NCBI RefSeq assembly: GCF_017562075.2
Contig: NC_054083.1
Coordinates: 27,871,558-27,935,557 of the forward strand
Source: Anopheles merus
Taxonomy: Eukaryota; Arthropoda; Insecta; Diptera; Culicidae
Direction: 5' to 3'
DNA length: 64,000 bases
Shown in pieces: positions 1 to 17,804 of this stretch. How positions within the stretch are numbered: the first letter of the stretch is position 1; each line of letters begins with the position of its first letter. Under the pieces are notes generated by a model, which had not been told where the DNA came from, searched no databases, and saw only the letters and a list, made by a program, of their open reading frames with translations. A program made the translations under genes and the position numbers.

Positions 1-930
1 AGAAAGGGAGCCAGTTTTAAATTGGCCCCTACCAAATGCGTTCTTGCAGTGCACTCGAAGAAATATTCTTGTTTTTTTTTTTGCTTTGGTTAAGAAAGCC
101 GTTCCATCGTGCCACCAATTCAACCCCATTCAGGCACGATCAAATTGAAATTGAACTATGAAAAGAAGATGGTCGCACAAATTGCCAACCGCTCACCCGT
201 TCGTTCCACACGTTGCGTGGAAAATGGAACCACAGCGTGTACGCTCAGCGAAGGTGTAGGGCTGGAGTAATTTGAACTGAACGGGAAATGTGTTTTCTGT
301 CCTAGTGAATGGTTGATTGTGCAAGAGGATGGGTGTGTATGTGTATGTTTTTGTGTCTCTTCTCCCTTGTGACAGTCTGTAAATTGAAGCATGTTTCGCT
401 TATGTCCCCCCCCCCCCGAATATGTTTGTAGACAATTTTCTTTCAATCGAGCACGTGGCCATCCACCCGCACAAGCAGTTTTGGGGCAAATTTTTAGCAC
501 ACCGTTATGAATGGAATTCCCACACGGATTTTACCGGGCCATCCTAATGGGTGTTAGTGTGATGTGAAAATGTGCATGTTTGTGTGATGCTCAGAACTCC
601 CATTTTGCGAAGGCTTTTACGTGGAAAAAGTAACAAATTGTGTTTGGCATAGCTTGTGTGCTTGTAAATGCATGGTAATTGGAAGGGGTTGGTGCAAAAC
701 CATTCGTTGATTGTAAATGATTGCATTAAATTTAATGTAATCATCGGTGATTGAAGGTAAAGGAAATTTGTTTAAAATTTGTTATTCTGAGACTCTTTTT
801 GAGATAAAAATTGTTCTTCTTGAACTTTATTTAATTTAATTATAGTTTGTTCTTAAATTTTGTGCAGTCACTTCAGCATTCAGTGTTTAAAAACAAGTAA
901 CCCGCTGGAGGTGCACAACTAGACAATCAA
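1..930. other. Non-coding flank, no gene seen
   Basis: AT-rich non-coding sequence with a run of 12 C at 406-417. Reading frames here are short, antisense to each other and have no recognisable domain. It ends where the reverse-transcriptase relic begins. Confidence 0.6.
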
Positions 931-2310
931 ATTCATCAAATTGTTACTGAGGTGTGGGATAGCGAATCGATGCCTTGTCGGCCTGGATACCTGGAATCTC
1001 GGCATCATCTACAGCATATACAAGAAGGAAGAAAGGTTGGACTGCAACAAATACAGAGGTATTACGGTGTTGGATACTAAAATATCTAAAATATTCTCCC
1101 TGATCTTTCAGGATAGTCTTGTCCCACATGTCCAAGAGATAGTCGGAAACTGTCAAAGAGGATTCCGAAACGGAAAATCAGATATTAGGTAAGATGGTTG
1201 AAAACAGAGACGACACATACCATAGCTTCATTGACTTCAAAGCCGCATATGATAGCATAGCCAGGGTAAAACTGTATGACGCTATGAGCTCTTTTGGAAT
1301 CCCGGCCAAACTGATAAGGCTAGTTAGAATGACTATGACCAACGTCACTTGCCAGGTGAGGGAGGATGGAAAACTCTCAGGACCTTTCGCTCACCACCAC
1401 CAAGGGTCTGCGCCAGCGGGACGAGCTTGCCTGTCTCCTATACAACTTGGCGCTAGACAGAGCCATCCGTGACTCGAGGGTGAAGACTACGGGAACAATC
1501 TTCTATAAGTCAACCCAGATCCTGGCATACGCTGATGGTATAGGCATCATTGATTTGCGGCTCTCATATGTAGCTGAAGCCTACCAAGGGATCGAGCTGG
1601 CGGCAGAGAACCTTGGATTGCAGATAAACGAGACAAATACCAAACTGATGGTGGCAACATCAGCGGACCTACCAAAAAATAATCCAAACCTACGCAGGCG
1701 TGACGTACAGATAGGTGAACGCACTTTTGAAGCCGTCCCAGAATTCACCTATCTGGGGTCAAAGGTCAGCAACGACAATAGCATGGAAGCTGAGTTGCGC
1801 GCAAGGATGTTACCTGTCAACCGGTCTTTCTACAGCCTGAAAAATCAGTTCACCTCAAAGAACCTGTCGCGACGGACGAAGCTAGGACTATATAGCACCT
1901 ACGCAGTACCGGTACTCACATACGCCTCTGAGACGTGGGCACTGTCCAAATCTGACGAAACCTTCTTAGCTTCGTTCGAGAGGAAGATGCTCTGCAGGAT
2001 ACTTGGCCCCGTATGTGTGGAAGGACAATGGAGGAGCCGTTATAATGACTTTCTATATGAGATATACGGCGAACGCACTGTTTTACAGCGCATAAAGCTT
2101 GCTAGGCTCGGGTGGGCTGGCCATGTTGTACGCATGGAAACGGACGACTCAGCCCGAAAAGTCTTTTTAGGCAGTCCGCAAGGATACTGGAGCCGTGGTA
2201 GGCCCAAATTGAGGTGATAAGATGGCGTGGAAGTGTCCGCCATTATAGCCGGGATAACACTCCAGAGCGCCAAGATCGCAAAGCGGCCGTAGCGCCGGAT
2301 AAGTAAGTCA
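931..2310 (+). mobile_element. 5'-truncated, frameshifted RTE-like non-LTR retrotransposon
   Basis: This is the reverse-transcriptase half and 3' end of a non-LTR retrotransposon. The protein is spread over three frames: about 941-1192 (fingers, with YRGITVLDTKISKIFSLI), 1194-1380 (DFKAAYDSIARVKLYDAMSSFG, palm motif A) and 1366-2217 (palm to C-terminal region with LTYASETWALSKSDE, RSRYND and RLGWAGHVVRME). Two frame changes separate them. The catalytic motif, normally YADD, reads YADG at 1528-1539, so the enzyme would be dead even if the frames were intact. There is no endonuclease domain upstream, so the copy is 5' truncated, as usual for target-primed insertions. The 3' end, after the frame closes, is GCGCCGGATAAGTAAGT at about 2290-2306. 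The same family recurs at 24905-25345 and, badly decayed, at 13167-13590. The RTE clade is my best guess from the C-terminal motifs; another ORF2-type clade is possible. Confidence 0.88.
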
Positions 2311-4199
2311 GTAGCCCGCTGCCAAGCTTAAAACTCAGAGGAAGCAAATAGTGCAAATCTCATACCGAAGCACCAAACAACAAAATGAGATAATTAATTT
2401 ATTGCACTTAAGCGAACTCTTACCACGAAGTATGCAGTGGTCTGCATCTGTCTGTCTGTGTGTGTGTGTGCACCTTATTTTTCCTTCACTGCGCACTGCA
2501 GTTACCACTAGCTGCACCTTGTTGACGGGCCTCATTAATGGTAAATCTCGGCTACACGTTTTCCCTTCACCAGGCGTAATGAAATCATAACCCTACCGGA
2601 ACGCAAACCATCCAACGAATGTTGTGAAGATTTTCACATTAAGTACCAGCATTCGGTGCTTCCGTAAGCTGGCAGTCCGCCGGGTTAACCTTCCAGGAAC
2701 GTGTGCGATTTTCACCACCACGCAGGGTGGAAGATTGTTGAAGGAAGGGAGAAATTCCACTGGCGACGTAAATTCCGTCCTGCTCTTCTCTCTTCAACCA
2801 GCGTGTACAGAGACGGGCATGCAATAGCTTACGGTCGAGAATAATTTCATTCTCCCCATTTTTTACATTACTGTCTGCCGTGCTGTGTGCACTGTCGGTC
2901 GGTATGGCGGTGGGCCATCCCATCCAAACCAACCCAACCACCCAGCCAGTCAGCCAGTCAGCCAGCCCGCAGAGGCAGTAATCTGATTAAAAAGTATTCA
3001 CCAGCCGTTCGTAAACTTTTCATTCCGGTCGTGGTCGGTCATGCGACGTGCGTTTGGGATGTCTGCGCCCGTCGCGAACAGGGAAAAGATCAGCTAGACA
3101 CGCCATCTAGAAGAATGTTTCCGGGGGCCGGAAGAAAATCATTTGCTGAAAGTGAAAGTAGAAAAAAAGGGTGGTACATAATAAAAGTACCAGGCGCGAA
3201 CGAAAGGGGAAATCACGAGGAGGGCTTTAAGTTGTTTCCTTCTTGATTCTCGCGAGACTTAAATGATGGTTAAAAATATTCGCGGAATTCAACGCTTACC
3301 TTCGAGGCGAGCATTCCGGGGCAACGGTCGCGATAAAAATAAAATTAAAAATACAAAAAAGCTTCTCCCTTTTCATCTTGTGGCACAAGCGATCACCTGC
3401 TTTCCTTCTTCAGTTGTCATTGTGAAAAAATGAGTGAACAAAGAGGAGAGTAAAAACGGTGGAAAGTTTTCCGATGCCTGCGGCCACATAATTTGACTGG
3501 TCCGGTCAAAACTGGCCCGGTCGCTTCCGGTGGGTGCCTTTTTGTGTGTGTGTGTGCTTTGGATGGTGTTTTATCGGTGCGTTTGTGATGATCCTTTTTG
3601 CGCTGCAAGGAAGGGCTGTACGTTGGAGCGTGTTGGAATTGTTCGGAATAAATTAGGCGGAAAACGTGTGGGATAAATGATTATCTTCCTGCCAGTGATG
3701 GTGTTAGCTGATTGCTGATCTTTGATCGTAAATTTGTGCGTTTCTTGGAAGGTATGCAAAGGGGACCATTGAACGTAACGAGCAATTAGAAAACAAATTT
3801 AAATGGCATTGAAGAAAAGACTCACAGAAACGATCGTTTGATGGTTATCTTATTAGTGGGGTTTGTTCAAAAAGAATATTCATCGGAAATTGATATTCAA
3901 ATCCAAGACTTTCATCGGATGAAATGCAATATCATGTAGCATTTAAATAAATTTAAATTGTTCACATTTGCTCAGTGCATTGTCAAGATTTTGAATTTAT
4001 TTTTCTAGTTTTGCCAATAGATGGCGCACACATCCGTTAGTACCACATAAAAGCTTAACGTTTCGTAATTCATTAGTAATTGGCCAATTAAGGTGATCAT
4101 AAACTGGAGCTTGAAATGGATGCATGGAGAGCCTCCTATAAGATCTTGAAAGAAGTAGAATTAGTCAAGATAAGTGAAATGTTGGTAAAAAAAGATAGG
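2311..4199. other. Intergenic, simple repeats only
   Basis: No supported gene. It contains a short TG run (2455-2471), a CAGC/CAGT short-unit repeat (2942-2968) and a TG run near 3543-3556. Open frames are short and non-homologous by eye. Confidence 0.55.
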
Positions 4200-4300
4200 A
4201 TTGGATCTGATCCTGAATCCTTATCCGTCAGGCCACAGGTCCTGAACTCATACCAGCTCTCGAATTGATCTTGAACCTAAATCGATTTTGTTACATCCCA
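4200..4300 (-). repeat. Degenerate ~30-bp minisatellite (GATC-TGAAC words)
   Basis: Words of the form GATCCTGAATCC, GTCCTGAACTCATACC and GATCTTGAACC follow one another about every 28-30 bases. The unit matches, in reverse complement, the degenerate array at 32860-33045. Further words (GATCGTGAACCTGTTCC) continue inside the duplicated block that follows. Confidence 0.5.
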
Positions 4301-5044
4301 ATTTTATTGCAAAAGCCAGTACTTTGACCTGTCGTCATGAACGAGCGGATCGTGAACCTGTTCCAGGCTCCTATACAGTACCTATTCCAATCAAGTATCT
4401 GATTCCGCTACAGGGGAAAGTACAATTTAGCCATTCAAGGAACCAGGAAGAATCAAATGTATGTGTTACTCCTTACAAATGCTATCGACTAAGAACTTAC
4501 AGCGGGATACTAACAAATAATTGATATAATCTACTAAGTATTACTAATCTCGAATCCTTCACAGGATTAAGGAAACAAAATAAAAAAAATCCAAATTCTT
4601 CATTCTCGGTCATAATTTACGTCAAATTTCTGAACTTCTGAATTTCTGAATTTCTGAACTCATACCAGCTCTCGAATTGATCTTGAACCTAAATCGATTT
4701 TGTTACATCCCAATTTTATTGCAAAAGCCAGTACTTTGACCTGTCGTCATGAACGAGCGGATCGTGAACCTGTTCCAGGCTCCTATACAGTACCTATTCC
4801 AATCAAGTATCTGATTCCGCTACAGGGGAAAGTACAATTTAGCCATTCAAGGAACCAGGAAGAATCAAATGTATGTGTTACTCCTTACAAATGCTATCGA
4901 CTAAGAACTTACAGCGGGATACTAACAAATAATTGATATAATCTACTAAGTATTACTAATCTCGAATCCTTCACAGGATTAAGGAAACAAAATAAAAAAA
5001 ATCCAAATTCTTCATTCTCGGTCATAATTTACGTCAAATTTCTG
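4242..5044. repeat. Direct duplication of a 391-bp block, 21-bp spacer
   Basis: The block at 4242-4632 recurs at 4654-5044, 412 bases further on, and looks identical by eye, including a 78-codon open frame present in both copies. The 21-bp spacer (4633-4653) consists of near-copies of ATTTCTGAA, the sequence found at the block end. This suggests slippage or templated end-joining. The shared open frame resembles no known protein and is probably accidental. Confidence 0.93.
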
Positions 5045-8000
5045 TATCGCCGCGAGCTAATTACATGCCTGCCACGTGCATGGTAACAGCGGTCGAATGG
5101 CCATTTTATTACCTTCCCGACACATCACATCTTTCCAGCCCCAGACCGACAGTGCAAACAGTACTGGAACTGCAAAAACAAAAAACAGAAAATGCGAAGA
5201 TTGTAGTCATCAAAAATTAATGAGTTGTATCTGTGTCAGCAGTACGGTGAACGGTTATGGTCATCGTGATGGTAGGGCGTATAATGCGGCGAAGCATCTC
5301 ATATTCCACATTTTACCCGCAGCCCTGCCAGCATGAATCGTAGTAACAAAAGAATGTGGAGGAAAAGCTACGGACTACGGAAAGGGTCGGCCAGAGCAGC
5401 CTGACTAATTACCGTTTTCGAGGCGAGTCTTTAGACTGTCCTGCTCCTCTTGCCGAGGTTGGTAGTCGTTCGTCCTCAAAAGATGGCTCTCGTCATCGAT
5501 TTTCGGGCCCGGGACGCGACACAATGGCTTTCAGTTGCTTTTGGCCGGCCGGCCGGCCGGATGTGGCTCATCATGCCAAACCGGAAGCCAAAATGACCGA
5601 ACCTATTCGACCGAGTGCGGCAGTGCATGCGGACTAATTAATCCTTTGACGGTGGCGATGTGACGCATGGCACGGTAGGGTAAAAGGGGGAGGTTTTAAT
5701 TTTCATAACCAGACACTGTGGGCCGTACAGTTTGGGAAACGAACGAGCTGTGGCGGTTAGGGAAGGACGGAGTGGAATGCATGAAATCAAATCATTTAAA
5801 AACGGATACAAACGGACGGATGTCACATATCGGACTACGGTTTGGATTATCGGACAGTTCCCTTTGGAAGTGATATTTGATCAGACTGGCCATCACTGGC
5901 ACGTGGTAATTAGATTTTGAGCTACATGGTTCGCTTTGTTGTACGAACAGTGGGGAAAATGGGGGAAAACATTTGATTCCAAAATCACGTTTCTGACCGA
6001 AATCTGATGGGATTGGGTTTGTTATTTGGGATAAGTTTGATTGGAAGCTCGATAGTTATGGAGATGTTGGAGATGCAGAAGTAGATTGGAGATGGGTATA
6101 AAACAGTAATATTTCCTATTCAAACTCAATTAGAAGCTTAATTTTCAGTCAATTCACAAAAAGTCAATACAATACAAAAGTCAGTACATACCTCTTTCAA
6201 TACTACTAACAACTACTAGCGCCATCTAGCGGGAATTTAAGAGCTGCATTGTGTACTTGAGATGCATCTCATTATATATTTCCGCTTTTAAATTAAATAA
6301 AAATATCAAAATTGATAATGAAATCAAAGATAATAAGACCATAATACAAATTAATTGAAAAAACAAATAAATATTAAACAAATTAAACGTGGTAAAACTA
6401 AAATAATTCATATTCAAAACAGTACCTATCAGAATATTCAACGCATCAAAGGTTGAAGATCGTGTGGCAAAATTTCATTGCAGACTTTAAAGTTTTATAC
6501 ACATATTGCCCACATATATCCACACGCACTACCCATCATGCCGGTACACGGCTGTACTGAGCTTAAAACGCAACCCTGCCCTCCTACACGATATGTAATA
6601 ATGCCACAGCGTTTGATTGGAATCGATTTCGGCTCGACGGCGCGCAAGCACGTTGAAGGGATGGAGATGATGATGGCCCCCTTTCACGATATGCGTCTAT
6701 CATGCAAACGCATCCAATGCTGTATTGCCGTGTCGGATATACATGCCTGACGCTGACAGCGTATCAAGAAGGCGGTCCGAAAGCTCTAAGACTTGTGGCA
6801 GGAGGCGAACTGGCGGGGGAATGCTGTTGTTTTTGAGTTTGGTGGCGTTGGCTATTAGTGGCGTGTGCGAGAGGTAAATCGGATGGAGATTATCCGGATA
6901 ATGCGAAAAATTGGATGGCTCGTTGTATCGAAATTTGATCGATTTTGGGTCGACGAGTAATGTTTGATGGCTGGAAACGATTGTAGCTTTCGGGACGATT
7001 ATGCTATGCGGAAAATGAGGCATATTTGCTTGTAGGAAGGATGAAACGGTATTGGAATTTAGTGCAGCTTCCAAAAATTGTAAGATTGTATTTCTTAGTT
7101 ATTACAGGCGATACTAACAGACTCGCTCAGAGGCACTGTAATCGTCTCTTGCCTTCATGGTTCATGCAATTACGTCGCACTCGAGCCGCAACAATGGCTT
7201 AATTTGGGGCACTTAAGGCAAGCAATAATTAGCATCCCACTTAGACGCTCTTACCAGTGCAAAAGTGGTTTTGTTTGTCTATAGATAATAAAAAGCGCCC
7301 ATAATGTTCTTGTTCTTTTCCCTGCGCCCACTAGAGCGTCAGGCGTCGTCATTCTTGCGCTGGCTACGTGCGCCATTTATGGTGAGCTCCGAAACCACCA
7401 CCATCATCCAAAGACAGTGCCATTTCAATGGCACCGACATCAATGCATCATCGCCGGCAGAATGCAGCTCTTCAATGACTTAATTCCCTCTTCTGTGCCC
7501 ATCGTGCACATAATGCACCTTTTTGCGTTGATGAAGGTTCTCACAACAGCAGCCGCAAACTCACCAACTGCTTTTCCTTCGCCAGCTCTTCTCTCCGAGT
7601 GATGTGAGGTTTTGGATATGAATCGGGGCATTGTGGTTTGTGTGCAAGGGGAGGAAGGCCGTGGGAATTGCCCTGCCTTCATCAGGCGGCTTTTCATCGA
7701 GATAGCTTTCTTGGGGAATTGAAAGCGTGCATGCATCGCTGGTAGAGATGTGGCCTTCTTTTTTTTTTCGCTTCCCATTCTAGTGGTGGCATTCCATCCT
7801 CCATTCGCCCGTTCTTTTTCTTCTTCATTCTACGCAAATGTTCGCAAAAATGTCGGAGCAGTAATTATGGATAGAATGAACGGGAGTGTATGTCATGAGC
7901 TGCCCGGTTTTTGTGTGCTTTCTTTCTTTTTAATTTAGCTCGAGAGTGTACCCTTCGGCGCACATACTTTGTTTGTGCGGTGGTTTTGTTGCGGTTTTCG

Positions 8001-8239
8001 ATTTTACAAGAGCGGCAAGTTGGGAGGGAAAAGAAAATGAAAGAACGCAGACATAATAGAAGAAAAGGTTGTTTCTACTATGTTCTATCGTGAAATTAAA
8101 ATGAAATACCTACTGCGGCATGCTACTAGAGGCATGTTTTGTCATTTCAACAAATTATTTCCAGTTACATTAAGAATGCTTCGTTCTCGTTCCTTTTATT
8201 GCAGCACAACGAGAAGTACAACAGGTTTTGTGTTTTCAA
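5045..8239. other. Intergenic, no gene seen
   Basis: Contains a GGCC run at about 5543-5560 and an AT-rich stretch around 6220-6420. No open frame here has splice borders, a signal peptide or a motif I recognise. Confidence 0.55.
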
Positions 8240-8428
8240 ATGAACTGTTGTCGGTCAAGGCCTGCCTGTACCACTTGTGGGGAACTTTTGTTTTAGTGGC
8301 TTAATGATTTCCCCCCATAGCAGGATAGTCAGTCCTTCGTATGGGGGCACGGTCCATTCAGGGCTTGAACCCATACAGGGAATGTTGTTAGGTCGTACGA
8401 GTTGACGATTGTACCGCGAGACCGGCTG
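8240..8428 (-). mobile_element. SINE200-like tRNA-derived SINE (tail type 1)
   Basis: Read on the minus strand, the copy starts with the tRNA-like head GGTCTCGCGGTACAATCGTC. The B box of the internal RNA polymerase III promoter, GGGTTCAAGCC, lies at 8362-8372. A body follows with GGACTGACTATCCTGCTATG and then CAAGTGGTACAGGCAGGCC. I recognise this arrangement as the SINE200 family of Anopheles gambiae from memory, not from a search. It is the best preserved of the four copies in the window. Confidence 0.82.
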
Positions 8429-13166
<4,738 letters not shown>

Positions 13167-13590
13167 AACAGGAAGCGGAAGCGTCTGATGGGGGATGATG
13201 GACTCACCTGTGTCCTACTCAACTTGACGTTATTGCCTTATCGCAGACGCGAAGGAAACTATAACTCCTTACTGATGATATATCATTAGTTAGATGCTCT
13301 CCTATATGGCCTAGGCTTTCTAATAGATCGTAAAGACGGCCAAATTGATGGTGACGCTACGATCAAACTTACCATCAAATCCATGTTTTTGTAGGATTGC
13401 CGTACTATTAAAGTCGTCCAGGATTTCATTGACTTCGGGTCAAAGCCCATCATCGACAATAGCTGGGAAGGTTGTGCTCTAAAATGCAAGGTTACCAGCT
13501 GGTCATAATATAGCCTCAGAAGGGCAGCTTTATAGTACCGCTACTCATATACGCATCTGATGCATCTGAACACTGGCCAAATTGTGTCGT
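13167..13590 (+). mobile_element. Heavily decayed relic of the RTE-like family
   Basis: No open frame survives, but the DNA lines up with the copy at 931-2310. AAGCGTCTGATGGGGGATG matches the region after motif A. GGGTCAAAGCCCATCATCGA matches the YLGSKVSND segment (around 1755-1780). CTCATATACGCATCTGATGC matches the LTYASE segment. Several internal segments are missing. The family 3' end (GCCGGATAATTAAGTAAG) may be at about 14024-14041, beyond the antisense relic at 13868-14025. Confidence 0.7.
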
Positions 13591-13810
13591 AAGCCTTTCT
13601 GAAATATCTACCGAGATGTTGTACGAGGAATTCTACTTCGAGGGCTCGAGATCTGGGGGCCCCACGCGTCCACTTAGTCTGCGTACTGCTTATCCTGCAC
13701 TCTAGCACCAATCGTACAAAATATCGAACATGAAATGTATGGAATATGTCAGTGATTTGGGACACTCCTTCCACCGGAAAAGGGCGCTAATCAGTTATAG
13801 AGCCTAATAA

Positions 13811-13811
<1 letters not shown>

Positions 13812-13867
<56 letters not shown>
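13812..13867. repeat. (CT)n microsatellite next to a retrotransposon 3' end
   Basis: About 55 bases of CT with two single-base interruptions. Read in the sense of the relic at 13868-14025, it is a GA tract lying a few bases beyond that relic's stop codon. Confidence 0.95.
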
Positions 13868-14025
13868 CTGTTGACCATCTCACGATAGAGCATGTAGAAG
13901 TGACATGGCCCGGTCAACAATAATTCTCCAGGATGCAGTCTCCCATCCATGTAGGCGCCCGATCTCCGACAGGTCTCGCTTCACCTGATCCAGCCATCGA
14001 GTTCGCTGTGCTCCCCTATGCCGGA
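13868..14025 (-). mobile_element. 3' fragment of a second RTE-like retrotransposon family
   Basis: On the minus strand one frame stays open for about 40 residues and contains RTRWLDQVKRDLSEIG, followed by HGWETASWRIIVDRAMSLLH and a stop. The RTRWLDQV-type segment is typical of the extreme C-terminus of RTE-like and related reverse transcriptases. The residues differ from the equivalent part of the 24905-25345 copy, so it is another family. Its downstream side runs straight into the GA/CT microsatellite. Confidence 0.62.
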
Positions 14026-14041
14026 TAATTAAGTAAGTTGA

Positions 14042-16351
14042 AAAGAAATATTACCATACGTGAAGGTGATATTCTCAATGCTATAAAATCATCGTTCTAT
14101 TTGGAAACAAATAATGCTCAACACTGTCATAATCATAGCCGAGATTAAAACGCACCAAACTTCCCCCTTCCATGCCCACAGTAAATAAATCGCATGGTTT
14201 GTGGTTTCAAATAAAGCACCGTTGATTTATGGTTTAGATTATAGAGGACCATATGATAGTGCAACTATTCGCCTGCTCACAATATCATTGATTTAGTGAA
14301 CTCAGGCTCTTTGTGCTGTAAAGATTTACGCAAACACAAACCGCTGTTGTAAAAAGGCTGTCCCAACACGGTCATAAATCATGACACAAAATGAAGTGAG
14401 GATCGAATGACAACAGCAACAAAAAAACTCGCTTTCAAACAAGGATAAGCCTACGGAACGCTTAGCCTTTTGCTCGTTTTGTTAAAAAACGGTGAAGCTA
14501 AAGGGGCGGAAAAAACGGGGAAATAGTTTGAATGTGTGTGTGCGCGCGCACGCTAGTGGATTAAAAGAAAGTAAAGTACAAAAAAAAGAACAATCAGTGG
14601 ATAAAGGATTTACTAAAGAGAATAAAAAAAGGTTGTACAGGAAAAGAGAGTGCGAAGAGGGTTTAACGAAATGTCGAAAGTCATCCCGCGCCGTACGTAC
14701 ACCATCAGCCATTAGGATTATTCAATTTTATTATTCATATACGCTGCTACTGCTCATCCTTTTTAGCACAAAACGGGTCCAACCGTTCACCATTTCCCAC
14801 GTTTCCCTTTCGCCATGGGCACGGGATCGTGTGCCAGTGCCGAGGCGCTATGAATCATTAATCTGTTTGAATAGCTTCCGGCGCTAGTGCGACCTGTGTG
14901 CAGCATTGTTGTGGAACCTAATCTCGCCAATGGTCCCCGGAAAACGTGTCGCCGTGACGAACCTTTGCGACTTTGACTTTGTGTGCTAGGGCGCGGGGCG
15001 AACTCACCGGTAGTAACCGGATAGGCTTGAGTTGCGACCGGGAAACTTCGTGCCAAGATTTACAAATAGTGCGATGGACCGGGACGCTATCTATTTGGCT
15101 TGTTCGTTGTGTGAGGCGGCAGACCCTAACCTAGGACCTAGGAGCGGTACGAGCGGTACGGGCACGGGGTACGTTTTGTCTGGAAATTGAGACGTTCCGG
15201 TGCTTCACAACATTAGCTGATTAGGTCGACCCAGGGAAACCGAGCCCAGTCGAATGGGGCTTTAATTTTTAAGCACCCACCAGAGGGAGAGTGTTGCTTT
15301 GGGTGAGTTTAAACGGCATAAACAAACCGGCAAAGGCTAAACCGGCTGTTAAACGTTTCGTTTCGATTCGTCAGGCGGGAATCGAGCAATGGGGGAGCGG
15401 GAGGATTATGAACAGGGTTATTAATGTTTGTGTATGCTCAGCTTTGTAATGGCGAAACAATGGGCGGCTTGTTTGCTGTGGAGCTTTTGCTGTTTCTGTG
15501 AATCGATTGCTGCGGGGTTCTGCTTTTGAGTAGAATTGTGTCGCTTTCACTATAAATAAAACAAATAAGATCTTGTTAATATGTGGAACGTGGTTTTGTT
15601 GGTTTTATTTCCAACATGAGAGGATGAGGTGCGGATAAGAAAATTGAATTAAAGATTAAAGACTGCTTAAAGATTGCTTAAATAGACTCTATTTACATTA
15701 TGTTAACTCCAAACACCCAAATTCTAAAAGCCTTTAAGTTGTATCCGTAACTTCACTTGGAGATTAACGCTAAAACATGTAAAATTCTTCTTGGAAGTAT
15801 ATTTTACAGGTCAGCATTGGTTCCATTACGCACGCTAAAGAGCCAAACAAATTCAGAGATTGCTACCATTGCTTGCGTCACGCTGTACAAGAGATATAAA
15901 ACACGGAATGCAAATACACGTGTACCGTAAAAACAACACCACGAATGGTCAGAGAGGCTGATTTCGCTCTGCTCCTCTTTTACGATTGCAGCTGCGTTTG
16001 ATGACTTTCATTTTTCGGCCGAATGCTTTTACCATTATTTTCGTCTCGACTCCGAATCCAGATGGATCGAGCATCGCAGAAAGAGCGACATGAAAAATGA
16101 AATGTGTAGCACAGATTGTATCTAACTTGATGATCAACATTGTTTTTCCTTTTCCAGGAAATGGAACCAAATTGAATGCGTCATGGGAAAAAGGCAATTT
16201 AATTGGCAGTGAGCGGCAGCCAATTGGGTTTGATAGAAATGGTCAGCGTGGAGTGGGATGAATTTATTAAACTAATTGAACATTTCAACAAGATTTGGCA
16301 TTGCATTCATGATGTTTTGGATGTCAACAGAAAAACATACTGATACAAATA
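14042..16351. other. Intergenic, no gene seen
   Basis: GC-richer between 14650 and 15300, with overlapping frames on both strands. None carries a recognisable motif. A first exon or 5' UTR of an outside gene cannot be excluded. Confidence 0.45.
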
Positions 16352-16480
16352 GGGTGGTTCAGTGGTACAGTTGTCAACTCGCACCACTTAACAACATGCC
16401 TGTCGTGGGTTCAATCCCAGAATGGACCATCTTCTCGTAGCAAGGACTTCGTGATACTGATTAAGTCTCTAAAGCTTGGG
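16352..16480 (+). mobile_element. tRNA-derived SINE (SINE200-like head, tail type 2)
   Basis: Head GGGTGGTTCAGTGGTACAG with an A-box-like TGGTTCAGTGG. The B box GGGTTCAATCC is at 16407-16417, followed by GAATGGACC. The body CGTAGCAAGGACTTCGTG and GATTAAGTCTC matches the copy at 63463-63641 rather than the one at 8240-8428. Confidence 0.72.

Positions 16481-17804
<1,324 letters not shown>

Noticed and set aside
4288..4936. Two identical 78-codon frames as a duplicated gene
   Set aside because: No signal, motif or splice site. The frame overlaps minisatellite words and is duplicated only because the DNA is.
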